Of a stretch of 64,000 nucleotides of DNA, positions 1 to 9,917 are shown piece after piece. Positions within the stretch are counted from its first letter, which is position 1. Each line of letters opens with the position of its first letter. The notes under the pieces were generated by a model. The model did no database searches and was not told the origin of the DNA. It saw only the letters and a program-made list of their open reading frames with translations. This DNA is from Paraglaciecola sp. MB-3u-78. Lineage in GTDB: Bacteria; Pseudomonadota; Gammaproteobacteria; Enterobacterales; Alteromonadaceae. The stretch lies in the NCBI RefSeq assembly GCF_002835935.1, contig NZ_PJCF01000013.1:186001-250000 (forward strand), read 5' to 3'. Made by a program: the position numbers and the translations under genes.

Positions 1-138
1 AATAGTTTGCTTGCTCAAGGGTTTTTCACCTGGTGTCACTAACACACTTCCTGCATGAATTACCCATACATTGTCAGCAGACGCTGTCGATATACAAAAC
101 GCAAAAAAACATGTCAACAAGCTGATAATTTTGATCAT
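1..138 (-). CDS. Amidohydrolase N-terminus (partial, runs off window)
   Basis: The minus strand reads from an ATG at 138 to the window edge (46 codons). The start MIKIISLLTCFFAFCISTAS is a classic Sec signal peptide, with likely cleavage after ASA. The mature part has the pattern VIHAGSVLV..PGEKPLSKQTI, the opening beta-strand of secreted amidohydrolases (metal-dependent imidazolonepropionase/dipeptidase-like). The catalytic part lies outside the window, so the substrate cannot be stated. It is divergent from another amidohydrolase at 587, a common arrangement. The family call rests on about 25 mature residues. Confidence 0.6.
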   Translation of the reverse strand, partial: MIKIISLLTCFFAFCISTASADNVWVIHAGSVLVTPGEKPLSKQTI

Positions 139-586
139 CTTAGTACCTATTCTGATTATTGTGATTTAACGGTAGAAACGTTTACAGGAACTTTAAAGAA
201 GTGTTCTCATGCTTCCAAAACCTTGAGGAATTAACCCAGTAATGAGGTGATAATGACCCTAAACACTGCATATTTTTTTCCTTGTATAAGCAGAATAAAC
301 AACATCCTTGATCTATACAACATGCATCGATTCAGTTGGGTATAGAGTCATTATTCTTATTGTTAAACTGAATGATGAGAAAGGCAATTTCGCTTTAGAT
401 GTCATTTTTCATGCGTTATTAGGAGGAGGAACAACATGGCTTCCCTACTAATTTAGCGGGTTAATTTACATGCATTTCTGCTTGCATGATTTTTATATCC
501 TATTAATCTAACCACCATAAAACATGTACATATATGGAGCAATATCTGATTATTGTTCTTTAAAAAGGCTTCTGTAGGAGAAAATT
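139..586. other. Divergent intergenic region between two amidohydrolases
   Basis: This 448-bp gene-free stretch must hold the promoters of the minus-strand gene ending at 138 and the plus-strand gene at 587. The only clear structures are a minigene with a very strong ribosome binding site (421-456) and the hairpin after it (469-494), both listed separately. No other coding potential was recognised. Confidence 0.5.
421..494 (+). promoter_or_regulatory. Leader minigene followed by terminator-like hairpin
   Basis: AGGAGGAGG at 421-429 is followed six bases later by ATG (436) and a six-codon frame MASLLI ending in TAG at 454-456. A dyad CATGCA (469-474) / TGCATG (483-488) with an 8-base loop follows, then ATTTTT. 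A strong ribosome binding site, tiny frame and hairpin before T residues resemble a leader/attenuator in front of the amidohydrolase at 587. It could equally be the 5' stub of a deleted gene. The stem is short, so this is tentative. Confidence 0.3.
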
Positions 587-2308
587 TTGAATCTCAAAAA
601 CAAGTTAAAAATAACCAGTGCCCTAGGCCTTAGTTTGTTGTTGATGTCATGCGCTGAAAATGACGTGTCCACTGCAGAAATGGCGGCAGAATGTCTCGTC
701 GCGGATATGGTGTTGCACAATACAAAGATATATACAGCAAATGACGCACAGTGGACCGCTGAAGCAACAGCAGTGCTTGGAGATAAAATTATATTTGTGG
801 GATCAAATGCCAATGCTGCCAAATATATGTGCGGTGAAGCACAAATAATGGATTTGGCGGGAAAATATGTCTATGCAGGTTTCACCGACAGCCACCAACA
901 CGTGGAAGGTGTTGGACAGCGTCCAAAAACATTAAGCCTGTTCGGTATTACAACACTGAAAGAAACCGTTGATGCCATTAAAACCTTCGCAGTAAAGGTA
1001 CCTGCGAATGAGTGGGTTCAGGGCCGTGGCTGGATTGAACGGGAATGGACCGACGAAAAAAGATTTCTCACACGACATGACGTTGATCCATTTACTGCCG
1101 ACAAACCACTGTTTATGCCACGTGCAGATGGCGTTTCTGCCCTTGTTAACTCAAAGGCACTGGCGCTTGCCGGCATAACCAAAGATTATCCTGATCCACT
1201 GGGTGGAAAATTTGAGCGTGAAGCAGACGGCACGCCAAACGGTTATATTCTTGCCACTGCCATGAATATTTTTCGGGGTCTTATTCCGCCAAAAACACGG
1301 GAATATAAAAAAGACAGCCTGATGCAAGGCATGTATGAAAACGCCAAAGTGGGTTGGACCAATACCCAAGACGCGGGAATGCCCTACGTTAACGTTGAAA
1401 TCATCAAGGAAATTCACGCAGCAGGAAATATGTCTACTCGTATATATGCGGCAGCAAATGTGATGGAAGCGGCGATAATGCTTGAGCGCGGCCGCGAAAC
1501 AACAGCCGATAACATGTTCGATTTGCGCGGTATTAAAGTGTATATCGACGGCACGCTTGGTTCGCGCGGTGCAGCACTACTTGAAAATTATGCGGACGCT
1601 GATCATAACGGATTTATGAACCGCACAACCAAAGAAGAACTAGATCCCATTTTACGAGCAGCACTACGTCAAGGGATTCAAATCGAAACCCACGTGATTG
1701 GAGACCGGGCGGTTCGTGAACTTTTGGATTGGTACGAAGAAGCGTTTAATGCGGTGCCAAAATCTGAACGAGCAGTAGCTGAGCCTCGATGGAGACTTGA
1801 ACACGCACAAATTATTCCACCTCAAGACCAAGAACGTTTAGTTAGTTTGGGTATTCTGGTGTCTATGCAACCAAGCCACGGAATTGGTGATCTTAACTTT
1901 GCACCCGATAGACTGGGTCCCAAACGCCTTGGTCACGCTTACCCATGGCAGCAATTGATTGACCGCGGTTTGATGATCCTGGGTGGGTCTGATGCGCCAG
2001 TAGAACAGGGAGATCCACGGATTGAGTTTTACGCGGCGGTGACACGCAAAAGGCTTGATGGAACATCCGGAGAAGGATGGCATCCCGAGCTTGCTGTAAA
2101 ACGCGAAACAGCCCTTAAAATGTTTACAATATGGCCTGCCTATGGCGCATTTCAAGAAGATATTCGTGGCTCTGTAGAAGTAGGGAAATATGCCGATTTC
2201 ACAATACTTGACCGAGATTGGCTTAGCGTTCCAGAAGCGGATATTTTGACATCAGAAAACCTCATGACCATAGTAGGCGGAAAAATCACTTATCAAAATA
2301 GAATATAG
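587..2308 (+). CDS. YtcJ-like amidohydrolase lipoprotein
   Basis: This 573-residue protein starts at TTG 587 behind TAGGAG. The N-terminus ends in the lipobox LLMSC, so it is probably an outer-membrane or periplasmic lipoprotein. The body matches the amidohydrolase-3 (YtcJ/exoenzyme regulatory) family: an early composite-domain strand, the metal motif TDSHQHVEG, the central KVYIDGTLGSRGA, a metal histidine in ETHVIGDRAV, a second in EHAQIIPP and the C-terminal catalytic Asp in GSDAPVEQ. Family members hydrolyse amide or N-formyl bonds with bound zinc. The substrate is unknown. It is divergent from a second amidohydrolase at 138 and convergent with lldD, with a bidirectional terminator between them. 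Confidence 0.85.
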   Translation: MNLKNKLKITSALGLSLLLMSCAENDVSTAEMAAECLVADMVLHNTKIYTANDAQWTAEATAVLGDKIIFVGSNANAAKYMCGEAQIMDLAGKYVYAGFTDSHQHVEGVGQRPKTLSLFGITTLKETVDAIKTFAVKVPANEWVQGRGWIEREWTDEKRFLTRHDVDPFTADKPLFMPRADGVSALVNSKALALAGITKDYPDPLGGKFEREADGTPNGYILATAMNIFRGLIPPKTREYKKDSLMQGMYENAKVGWTNTQDAGMPYVNVEIIKEIHAAGNMSTRIYAAANVMEAAIMLERGRETTADNMFDLRGIKVYIDGTLGSRGAALLENYADADHNGFMNRTTKEELDPILRAALRQGIQIETHVIGDRAVRELLDWYEEAFNAVPKSERAVAEPRWRLEHAQIIPPQDQERLVSLGILVSMQPSHGIGDLNFAPDRLGPKRLGHAYPWQQLIDRGLMILGGSDAPVEQGDPRIEFYAAVTRKRLDGTSGEGWHPELAVKRETALKMFTIWPAYGAFQEDIRGSVEVGKYADFTILDRDWLSVPEADILTSENLMTIVGGKITYQNRI

Positions 2309-2364
2309 GCAGTTTCTTGCAAGTTGGGTATCAATTTTAAACGTTAAGAATTTGTCAAAGTAAT

Positions 2365-2404
2365 AAAAAGTCTGATGCGCTTATATTTGGCATCACGCTT
2401 TTTT
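2365..2404. terminator. Bidirectional terminator between convergent genes
   Basis: AAAAAG (2365-2370) pairs with CTTTTT (2398-2403) and GATGC (2374-2378) with GCATC (2390-2394), separated by a 3x3 internal loop. The A-rich and T-rich tails let it act on both strands. It sits between the convergent amidohydrolase (587-2308) and lldD (2497-3642). Confidence 0.55.
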
Positions 2405-2496
2405 ATAGCCCTCATACCGCCTAATTCCAAAAGGTTCAAATTAGTTTTATCAAATAACTATAAAACAAATATCTATTTAAATTTTTGGTTCTATAT

Positions 2497-3642
2497 TTAC
2501 CTAAATCTGAGGTTATTAACCGTTAACTCCTTTATAGACGTTTTTCCCATGAGCTTCATATCACGCTCAAGTTCTGCGCGCATCAGTCCTAATGCCCGTT
2601 CAACACCGTTTTGACCAGCAGCGGCAAGGGGATACAAATACCCTCGACCAATACCTACGGCTTTAGCGCCTAGTGACAAGGCTTTAAGTACATGTGTGCC
2701 ACGTTGAATTCCACTATCAAACAATATGTCAATTTTATCACCCACGGCCTCGACTATTTCAGCCAATTGATCAAATGAACTACGAGAACCATCTAGTTGT
2801 CGTCCACCATGATTAGAGATGACAATACCAGTACAACCTATATCCACGGCTCTTTTAGCATCTTCTACACTCATTATGCCTTTTAAACAAAATTCGCCAT
2901 CCCAGCGTTTAACCATTTCTGCTACATCGTCCCAATCCATCGATGGGTCAAGCATATTAGTAAAGTAATCGCCGATTGAACTGGCACCATTGCCCATATC
3001 TACATGGCCTTCAAGCTGCGGTAGTTTAAAAGATTCGTGTGTAACATAATTAATCCCCCACATAGGTTTTATCGCAAATTGGATCAGCCCTCCCAATGTT
3101 AGACGAAATGGCATAGAGAATCCGCTGCGTAAATCACGCTCACGATTGCCCCCCGTAATAGAATCAACGGTTAACATCATAACTTGTATGCCGGCATCTT
3201 TTGCCCGTGACATCATGGCATTATTTAATCCCCTGTCTTTATGGAAATAAAACTGATAAACCTGTGGCGTACTCACTTCTTTGGCTATTTCTTCCATACT
3301 TACCGTACCTAAAGAAGAGACTCCAAACAGCGTACCAAATTTTTCAGCCGCTTTTGCAACGGCCCTTTCTCCTTGATGATGAAATAGTCGTTGTAAAGCG
3401 GTTGGAGAGCAATACACCGGCATATCTAGTTTTTGCCCCATGACGGTAACGGATAAATCGATATCTTTTACGCCCGTCAATACATTGGGAACCAAATCAC
3501 AATCGTCGAATGCCCTTGAGTTGCGTTTTTGAGTAGTTTCATCGTCAGCGCCACCGTCTATGTAATCAAAAATAGGGCCCGGCACACGCTTTTTGGCTAA
3601 GGTTCTAAAATCGTGAAAGTTATGACATTGTGCCAATCGCAT
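2497..3642 (-). CDS. lldD: FMN-dependent L-lactate dehydrogenase
   Basis: This 381-residue protein matches the length of LldD/alpha-hydroxy-acid dehydrogenases. It oxidises L-lactate to pyruvate and passes electrons to the quinone pool at the inner membrane. Family signatures are clear: FDYIDGGADDE near residue 25, the FMN-binding PTALQRLFHHQGE around 80-91, TVDS at 159, the active-site SNHGGRQLDG (His278, Arg281) and the phosphate-binding DSGIQRGTHVLKALSLGA. It heads a lactate island with a porin, LysR regulator, lactate permease and D-lactate dehydrogenase. Other 2-hydroxy acids such as glycolate or mandelate cannot be excluded by sequence, but the neighbours favour lactate. Confidence 0.88.
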   Translation of the reverse strand: MRLAQCHNFHDFRTLAKKRVPGPIFDYIDGGADDETTQKRNSRAFDDCDLVPNVLTGVKDIDLSVTVMGQKLDMPVYCSPTALQRLFHHQGERAVAKAAEKFGTLFGVSSLGTVSMEEIAKEVSTPQVYQFYFHKDRGLNNAMMSRAKDAGIQVMMLTVDSITGGNRERDLRSGFSMPFRLTLGGLIQFAIKPMWGINYVTHESFKLPQLEGHVDMGNGASSIGDYFTNMLDPSMDWDDVAEMVKRWDGEFCLKGIMSVEDAKRAVDIGCTGIVISNHGGRQLDGSRSSFDQLAEIVEAVGDKIDILFDSGIQRGTHVLKALSLGAKAVGIGRGYLYPLAAAGQNGVERALGLMRAELERDMKLMGKTSIKELTVNNLRFR

Positions 3643-4096
3643 AATATGTATCCAAGTTAATTCTAAGAGAATGAGTACACAAACATCAGGCGTCTTTAAT
3701 ATTCACTATCTCAGTGTTGTATTATTTTGTGTGCTTAAATTTACCAACATTTTAGAGTTTATCGTTACTTTTAGCGGCATTTCGCAACCAAACCATGAAA
3801 ATCATATTGATAATCAAAAATTCATAATTTCCCATAGTCGCACCAACTTTCGCATACTGAGTGACAGCACAGTCCCTAAAATAAAAAAATGCACTTTCAT
3901 TAGTCCACATTTTAGATTGACCAAAGGTTACACACATCACTCACTATATCCCATATCTATCCATTGATTATGTCATTTATGGAAAAAGTCATTCGCCTTT
4001 TTGCCTGTTTATCTTAAATGAATGCATCCGTAGATTGTGCCCTTCTAACGAGACAAAATTAACAAACCGTTAACACCAGTTACAAATAGGAACACC
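3643..4096. promoter_or_regulatory. Divergent regulatory region lldD / porin
   Basis: This 454-bp gap should contain promoters for lldD (minus) and the porin (plus). GTTAAC-type half sites occur near 4058-4075, close to the porin start. They resemble the half sites in the LysR-permease gap at 6310-6330, so the same regulator may act here (inference). An open frame at 3671-3967 has no ribosome binding site and no recognisable similarity. Confidence 0.4.
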
Positions 4097-5224
4097 ATGA
4101 AACCGATGCATTTTAACTCAATAATAGCCAGTACCTTGGCTAGTTTATCCCTCATCAGTAGTGCTCAAGCGGTCGAGCTACTGAATATCAAAAATGGTAA
4201 TGAAGTCACTAAAGTTTCACTGGGTGGTTATGCCAAAATCGACGTAAGGCATGTCAATGGTGATATTGCTTACCAAGACTATTGGATTGCCAATATTCCA
4301 GGAGGTAAAAAGACCGAGACCTCTCATACTGGATTCAACGTCAGGGAATCACGCCTCAATTTCAAAATTACCCATGGTGATGTCACTGGTGTGGTGGAAT
4401 TTGATATGTATGGTGGTGGTGGCAACGAAGTGGTCAGCAACTCATCTAATCCAAGATTACGTCATTTCTATATCAGTTACAAAAATTGGATGGTAGGGCA
4501 GAACTGGAGCACATTTATGCCTCTGCATGCATTGCCTGAATCTTTGGATTTTGGAGGACCACACGTAGGAGAGGTGTTTTCCCGCGAAACACAAATTCGA
4601 TATTCTTACGGTAATTGGCAATTTGCTATCGAAAATACTGAAACGAACGGAGACGGTGACATTGGGGCACCTTCAAGCGCGGTTGGGCTGTCTGGTGATG
4701 AAGCCGACCCCGATGAAGCTTTACCCAATTTTGTCGCTCGATATAATCATTCAGCCGATTGGGGATTAGTTTCAATAGGCGCTTTAGTACGTAAAATTGA
4801 CCAAGGAGGGCTCGATGAACCCACCATCGCCATTAACCTTGCGGGTAAAATTAAAACCATAGATAAAGACGATTTTCGTTTTCAAGTGACTGTGGGTAGT
4901 TCAGGCCGCTTCGTTGCTGCGGGTATGACACCAGATATTGTGATCGATCCCCAAACCGATGAAATCGAAGTGGAAGAGACGATCGCCTTTACCATGGCCT
5001 ATCGTCATTTTTGGAGTGAAACACTGCGTTCAACCTTGTTTTACGGTGCTGCAGAGACTGGCATATTGCAACGTAAACGCTCGCACTGGGGGATTAATTT
5101 TATTGACAACATTACTAAACAGCTAGATGTGGGGGTTGAGATTGGTAACTACGCGGTTGATGACGTAGCTATGGAATCGATTGATTCACACTATCTGCAG
5201 CTCTCAACCAAATATGCCTTTTAG
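4097..5224 (+). CDS. DcaP-like outer-membrane porin
   Basis: 375 residues starting at ATG 4097 after AGGA. A Sec signal ends at SSAQA (about residue 26). The mature N-terminus VSLGGYAKIDVRH, followed by FNVRESRLNFKI and the hallmark GQNWSTFMPLHALPESLDFGGP, are features of the DcaP family of trimeric porins, which let small organic anions and other solutes cross the outer membrane. The C-terminus ends in a beta-strand with terminal Phe (LSTKYAF), the BAM-recognition signature. Between lldD and the lactate regulator/permease, it is probably the outer-membrane entry route for lactate or related acids (inference). Confidence 0.8.
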   Translation: MKPMHFNSIIASTLASLSLISSAQAVELLNIKNGNEVTKVSLGGYAKIDVRHVNGDIAYQDYWIANIPGGKKTETSHTGFNVRESRLNFKITHGDVTGVVEFDMYGGGGNEVVSNSSNPRLRHFYISYKNWMVGQNWSTFMPLHALPESLDFGGPHVGEVFSRETQIRYSYGNWQFAIENTETNGDGDIGAPSSAVGLSGDEADPDEALPNFVARYNHSADWGLVSIGALVRKIDQGGLDEPTIAINLAGKIKTIDKDDFRFQVTVGSSGRFVAAGMTPDIVIDPQTDEIEVEETIAFTMAYRHFWSETLRSTLFYGAAETGILQRKRSHWGINFIDNITKQLDVGVEIGNYAVDDVAMESIDSHYLQLSTKYAF

Positions 5225-5290
5225 ATTAACTGCAGCTTTTAATATTGGATCTATCTTTAAGGGTTATCAACCTTCCTTAATTTGAGCCGA

Positions 5291-6196
5291 TTAGTAAAAG
5301 TAGTCTTTTTTCTCATGAAAAGCCGTTCTGAAATGCTCAACTAGTAAATTGAGCTTTTTGTCTGGCTGCCTAGTGCGAGGGTAAACTGCATAGATCCCTA
5401 ATTTTTTCCCGGTGTATTGTGCTAACAGCGAAATCAACTTTCCTGAAACCAGCTCCTCATGCACCAATGCTCTTGGCAGGTACGCTATACCAAAATCAGC
5501 TAATGCAGCTTGTCGCAATGAATCGAGGTTATTGGTATGAAATCGTCCTTGAACCTGAACATTATGAGGTGCGTTATTAATATGAAATTGCCATAGGTCG
5601 GAGCCCGTCCCCTCCGATTTGAAGATTAAACAATGCTGCTGTAACAAATCATCAGGCATCACAGGTGTACCTTTTAGGCGCAGATAGTTTGGGCTCGCAC
5701 ACACTATCCAATGTGAATCAATCAATCTGCGCGCAATCAAAGAAGAGTCTTCTAAATGGGCTGTACGGATCGCCAAATCGTAACCATCGTCAATTAAATC
5801 AACAAAGTCATTACTGATAGACACTTCCACTTCAACCCCTGGATAGTGCTGACAAAACTTTGCTGTTGCGTGACTAAGAACCAGACCAGCGGACACCGCA
5901 GGCATAGTGATCTTGATTTTCCCTCTAATTTCGTCGCCGTAACCAGTCACGGCATCTTGAGCATCCTCCAATGCAAGCTTTGCTAAGCGCGCTTTACCAT
6001 AAAGTGCTTGACCCGCATCGGTTAGGCTTAACTTACGCGTGGTGCGATATAGAAGTTGCACGTTGAGTTCTTTCTCAAGCCGCCCAATCCGCTTACTGAC
6101 GACTGAGTTAGTTAGTTCAAGCTTTTCTGCAACCCTAGAAAATGAGCCCTCATCAACCACCCTCACAAATAAAAATATGTCATCTGCTTTAACCAT
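5291..6196 (-). CDS. LysR-family transcriptional regulator of the lactate genes
   Basis: 301 residues. The N-terminal winged helix-turn-helix (residues 1-60, FSRVAEKLELTNSVVSKRIGRLEKEL) is typical of LysR regulators, followed by a periplasmic-binding-protein-like effector domain. Pattern and length fit the CrgA/DhcR-type subgroup. The ATG at 6196 has a good ribosome binding site (AGAGGGTG). It is divergent from the lactate permease, the usual layout for a LysR activator and its target, with an inverted repeat in the gap. Lactate or pyruvate as effector is an inference from neighbours. Confidence 0.85.
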   Translation of the reverse strand: MVKADDIFLFVRVVDEGSFSRVAEKLELTNSVVSKRIGRLEKELNVQLLYRTTRKLSLTDAGQALYGKARLAKLALEDAQDAVTGYGDEIRGKIKITMPAVSAGLVLSHATAKFCQHYPGVEVEVSISNDFVDLIDDGYDLAIRTAHLEDSSLIARRLIDSHWIVCASPNYLRLKGTPVMPDDLLQQHCLIFKSEGTGSDLWQFHINNAPHNVQVQGRFHTNNLDSLRQAALADFGIAYLPRALVHEELVSGKLISLLAQYTGKKLGIYAVYPRTRQPDKKLNLLVEHFRTAFHEKKDYFY

Positions 6197-6309
6197 TTCA
6201 CCCTCTACTTTTTACTTTTGCACCCATTTATTATGTCAAAAAAAGAAATAAACATTGTCTTTAATGCATATATATCAAATGTAATAGCGAGAGTACAGTC
6301 GGTCACGTT

Positions 6310-6330
6310 TTGTTAACCCAAACTTAACAA
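6310..6330. promoter_or_regulatory. Candidate LysR operator (TTGTTAA-N7-TTAACAA)
   Basis: A perfect 7-bp inverted repeat, TTGTTAA (6310-6316) and TTAACAA (6324-6330) with a 7-base spacer, lies midway between the divergent LysR gene and the lactate permease. A further GTTAACAAAA half site follows at about 6352. Size and position fit a LysR recognition site; binding is inferred. Confidence 0.45.
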
Positions 6331-6395
6331 CTACTATCATCGAACAAACAAGTTAACAAAAGGGTAATAAATGTCATGCCCTCCTGGAGAATAGA

Positions 6396-8100
6396 ATGAG
6401 TGAGTTAACCCTAGGATTATTAGCACTGCTTCCAATTGTGATATCGGGTTGTGTTGTTGCTTGGATTGCAGTGGCCGGCCCAAAAGGCCATGCCAGTGGT
6501 TTTAATCGTAACGATTATTTTAGCGCTATTTGTTTGGAACATGTCATATGAACGGGTTTCTGCATCTATTCTACAAGGGGGAATTATCACCGTTTCCGTT
6601 ATGTGGATTGTGTTTGGAGCGATATTTCTGCTCAACACACTCAAACATACAGGGGCGATTCAAGTTATCAGACAGGGTTTTACCCATGTCTCACCGGATC
6701 GCCGGGTGCAGGCGATCATTATTGCTTGGTGTTTCGGTACGTTTATTGAGGGTGCATCAGGGTTTGGCACTCCGGCTGCTATTGCAGCACCTCTACTAGT
6801 GGCAATCGGTTTCCCAGCCTTAGCCGCAGTACTCATGGGTATGATGATCCAAAGTACTCCGGTCTCTTTTGGTGCGGTGGGCACACCGATTATAATTGGT
6901 GTCAATAAAGGCTTAGATTCAACTGTAATAGGTGCACAACTTGCGACTGAAGGATTACAGTGGGAGCAGTTCATGCAACTAATCACCACCGAAGTGGCGA
7001 TTATTCATGGGATTATAGGTACCTTTATGCCGGTTTTAATGGCGATGATGCTGACACGTTTTTTTGGAAAAAATCGCAGCTGGCGCGAAGGCCTTCAGAT
7101 ATTACCCTTTGCTTTGTTTGCAGGCCTATCTTTTACTATTCCCTATACATTAACAGGTATTTTCTTAGGGCCTGAATTCCCTTCATTAATGGGTGGTCTG
7201 GTAAGCATGGTTGTTGTGGCCAGCGCAGCCAAAAGAGGTTTCCTAGTGCCTAAACAACACTGGGACTTCCCAGATAAATCAGAATGGCTGGAGTCTTGGT
7301 TTGGAAAATTGAACATTAAACAGGATGACATAAATGAGGCACCTAAAATGTCAGTTGTAGTAGCTTGGGTCCCCTATCTTATCGTTGCAGGACTGTTAGT
7401 CTGTTCACGTGTTTTTGCGGATTTTAAAGAACTGCTAACCGACGTCACCCTTAATTTTTCTGATATTCTTGGGCAAACAGGTATTAGTGCAGGCTTTAGC
7501 CCCTTATATTTACCAGGCGGATTACTGCTTATAGGGGCCTTGTGTGCCGCGATGTTACAAGGTGAATCAGGTAAAAAAATGGCGGCACTTTCAGGCGCGA
7601 TGAAAGACTCCAGTAAAACAATACTTGGCGCGGGATTCGTGCTGATTTTTACCATACCTATGGTGCGATTATTTATAAACTCGGGTGTCAACTTGTCAGA
7701 TATACCCAGTATGCCGGTCGCCAGTGCCGAGCTATTTGCTAATGTTTTTGGCAGCGCCTTTCCGATGATCAGCCCAACAATTGGGGCCCTAGGCGCATTT
7801 ATTGCGGGTTCAAATACAGTATCAAATATGATGTTTAGTCAGTTTCAGTTTGAAGCAGCACTTAGCTTAAACCTTTCACCTACTCTGATCATTGCTAGTC
7901 AAGCGGTTGGCGCAGCGGCAGGAAATATGATTGCCATTCACAATGTTGTTGCAGCTTCTGCAACGGTTGGATTACTCGGACAAGAAGGTGCAACACTGCG
8001 TAAAACATTGATACCTACAGTGTATTATGTGGTGTGTGCAGGCGGGATTGCGATGATTGCTTTATATGGTTTGCAAATAACTGGTCCCTTGGTGCGTTAG
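6396..8100 (+). CDS. lctP: L-lactate permease, apparent +1 frameshift near N-terminus
   Basis: LctP/LldP-family inner-membrane lactate:proton symporter with about 12 or more membrane helices. Family motifs include [39 protein letters not shown] and the C-terminal [17 protein letters not shown]. The long frame (549 residues) opens only at GTG 6451, which lacks the family's first segment. That segment is present one frame away: ATG 6396 behind CTGGAGA gives [17 protein letters not shown]. Removing one G from GGG at 6446-6448 joins both parts into a normal N-terminus ([21 protein letters not shown]). Either the strain has a frameshift mutation or the assembly has a homopolymer error. Translation from GTG 6451 alone would lack most of helix 1. 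Confidence 0.85.
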
Positions 8101-8162
8101 GGTATATTTAAAAATATGAGTCTGCTGTGTGGCAAAGTCACATGGCATTAGGGAGAATAACT

Positions 8163-9866
8163 ATGTCAAATCATGCACTTGTTGAAGCGCTTCAAGCCTT
8201 ACTTGGGACGGACTATATTAAGATCGGAAAACGCCACACCGAACATTACCGCAAAGGCTGGCGTTCAGGGGGCGGCAGCGCATTAGCGGTTGTATTTCCG
8301 CAAACGTTAGTGGAGTTTTGGCGAGTGCTTCAGGTCTGTGTTGAAGCTGACTGTATTATGGTTATGCAAGCCGCTAACACCAGCCTCACAGAAGGTTCAA
8401 CACCCAGTGGCGATGAATATGACAGGGATGTCATCGTAATCAATACATTAGCCATGAACACACTCATTGTGTTGGGCAAGGGTGAGCAAATTATTGGTTT
8501 ACCGGGTACCACATTACACACCTTAGAAAAAACCTTAAAACCTCTCAGCCGCGCGCCCCATTCTATTATTGGCTCTTCATGTTTAGGCGCATCGATTGTG
8601 GGAGGAGTAGCCAACAACTCTGGCGGCGCTTTGGTCAAACGTGGACCTGCATATACAGAACTGTCATTGTTTGCCTGGGTAAATGAACAAGGTAAGCTAC
8701 AGCTGGTCAATCACTTAGGCATTGATCTAGGTGATTCACCCGAGCAGATACTGTCAAACCTTGAATCAGAAAGCTTCGTCTTACCTAGCTTAATCACTGA
8801 CAAAAAAGCATCTGCATCTGATTACACAGAGCGGTTACGAGAGGTAGATGCAGACACGCCAAGTCGCTTTAATGCCGATTCGACTAGATTATATGAGGCG
8901 AGTGGTTGTGCCGGTAAGCTTGCGGTGTTTGCCGTACGCCTAGACACCTTCGAAGTAGCTAAGCAAGAACAAACTTTTTACCTTGGTACAAATGATCCTG
9001 CCACGCTTACCAAAGTTCGTCGCGATATACTGTCTGATTTTAAGCATGTTCCAGAAGTGGGTGAATACATGCATCGCAATACGTTTGAGATCACTCAAAA
9101 ATATGGCAAAGACACCTTTTTAAGTGTGCAACATTTAGGTACAGATTTATTACCCAAGATGTTTGCTATCAAAGGTCGAATGGATGCAGTGCTCAACAAG
9201 GTTTCGTTTTTGCCCAAATACCTTTCAGACAGATTGATGCAAGGATTGAGTAAAGTGTTTCCGCAGCACCTGCCTAAACGTATGCTGCAATATCATGATA
9301 AGTACGAGCATCATCTAATATTAAAAATGAGTGATGCGGGGATAGATGAAGCCAGAACATACTTACAACAATTTTTCACCCATGAGCCTCAAAAAGGGGC
9401 TTTTTTTGAGTGTACAGCAGATGAAGCCAGTAAGGCCTATTTACATAGATTCGCCGCCGCAGGAGCTGCAGTAAGATACCAGACGCTTAACAGTAAAAAG
9501 TTGGGTGACATTCTGGCATTAGATATAGCGCTGCGCAGAAACGATGATCAATGGGTGGAAGAACTGCCAGAGAGTATCAGTCAACAAATCGAAACGCGCT
9601 TGTACTATGGCCATTTTTTCTGCCATGTATTCCATCAGGATTATGTATTAAAAAAAGGCGTTGATGCACACGTTTTGAAACAGCAAATGTTAGCGTTACT
9701 GGACACTCGTGGCGCTAAATATCCAGCTGAGCATAACGTTGGGCATTTATATAAAGCGGAAGCGCCATTACAGGAATTCTACCGAAAACTGGATCCAACC
9801 AATCGCTTTAATCCTGGTATAGGTAAAATGGATAAACACAAACGCAATTGCGCTTGTTGTGCCTAG
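8163..9866 (+). CDS. dld: Quinone-dependent D-lactate dehydrogenase
   Basis: 567 residues from ATG 8163 behind GGGAGA, close to the 571 residues of E. coli Dld. This peripheral inner-membrane FAD enzyme oxidises D-lactate to pyruvate. The FAD-binding PCMH motif appears as QAANTSLTEGSTPSG, followed by IIGSSCLGASIVGGVANNSGGALVKRGPAYTE spread over residues 135-165. The membrane-binding C-terminal half contains EHHLILKM and AEHNVGHLY, ending in RFNPGIGKM and a Cys-rich tail. An upstream GTG (8127) would add 12 residues but has no ribosome binding site. It lies 62 bp after the permease, in a likely operon. Confidence 0.92.
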   Translation: MSNHALVEALQALLGTDYIKIGKRHTEHYRKGWRSGGGSALAVVFPQTLVEFWRVLQVCVEADCIMVMQAANTSLTEGSTPSGDEYDRDVIVINTLAMNTLIVLGKGEQIIGLPGTTLHTLEKTLKPLSRAPHSIIGSSCLGASIVGGVANNSGGALVKRGPAYTELSLFAWVNEQGKLQLVNHLGIDLGDSPEQILSNLESESFVLPSLITDKKASASDYTERLREVDADTPSRFNADSTRLYEASGCAGKLAVFAVRLDTFEVAKQEQTFYLGTNDPATLTKVRRDILSDFKHVPEVGEYMHRNTFEITQKYGKDTFLSVQHLGTDLLPKMFAIKGRMDAVLNKVSFLPKYLSDRLMQGLSKVFPQHLPKRMLQYHDKYEHHLILKMSDAGIDEARTYLQQFFTHEPQKGAFFECTADEASKAYLHRFAAAGAAVRYQTLNSKKLGDILALDIALRRNDDQWVEELPESISQQIETRLYYGHFFCHVFHQDYVLKKGVDAHVLKQQMLALLDTRGAKYPAEHNVGHLYKAEAPLQEFYRKLDPTNRFNPGIGKMDKHKRNCACCA

Positions 9867-9917
9867 ACAAATATGATGACAATAGCCGACTCTTTAAGTC
9901 AATAATCCCCCTAGAAT

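Noticed and set aside
3671-3967. 98-codon frame between lldD and the porin
   Set aside because: No ribosome binding site, composition unlike protein, lies in a promoter region and no family resemblance.
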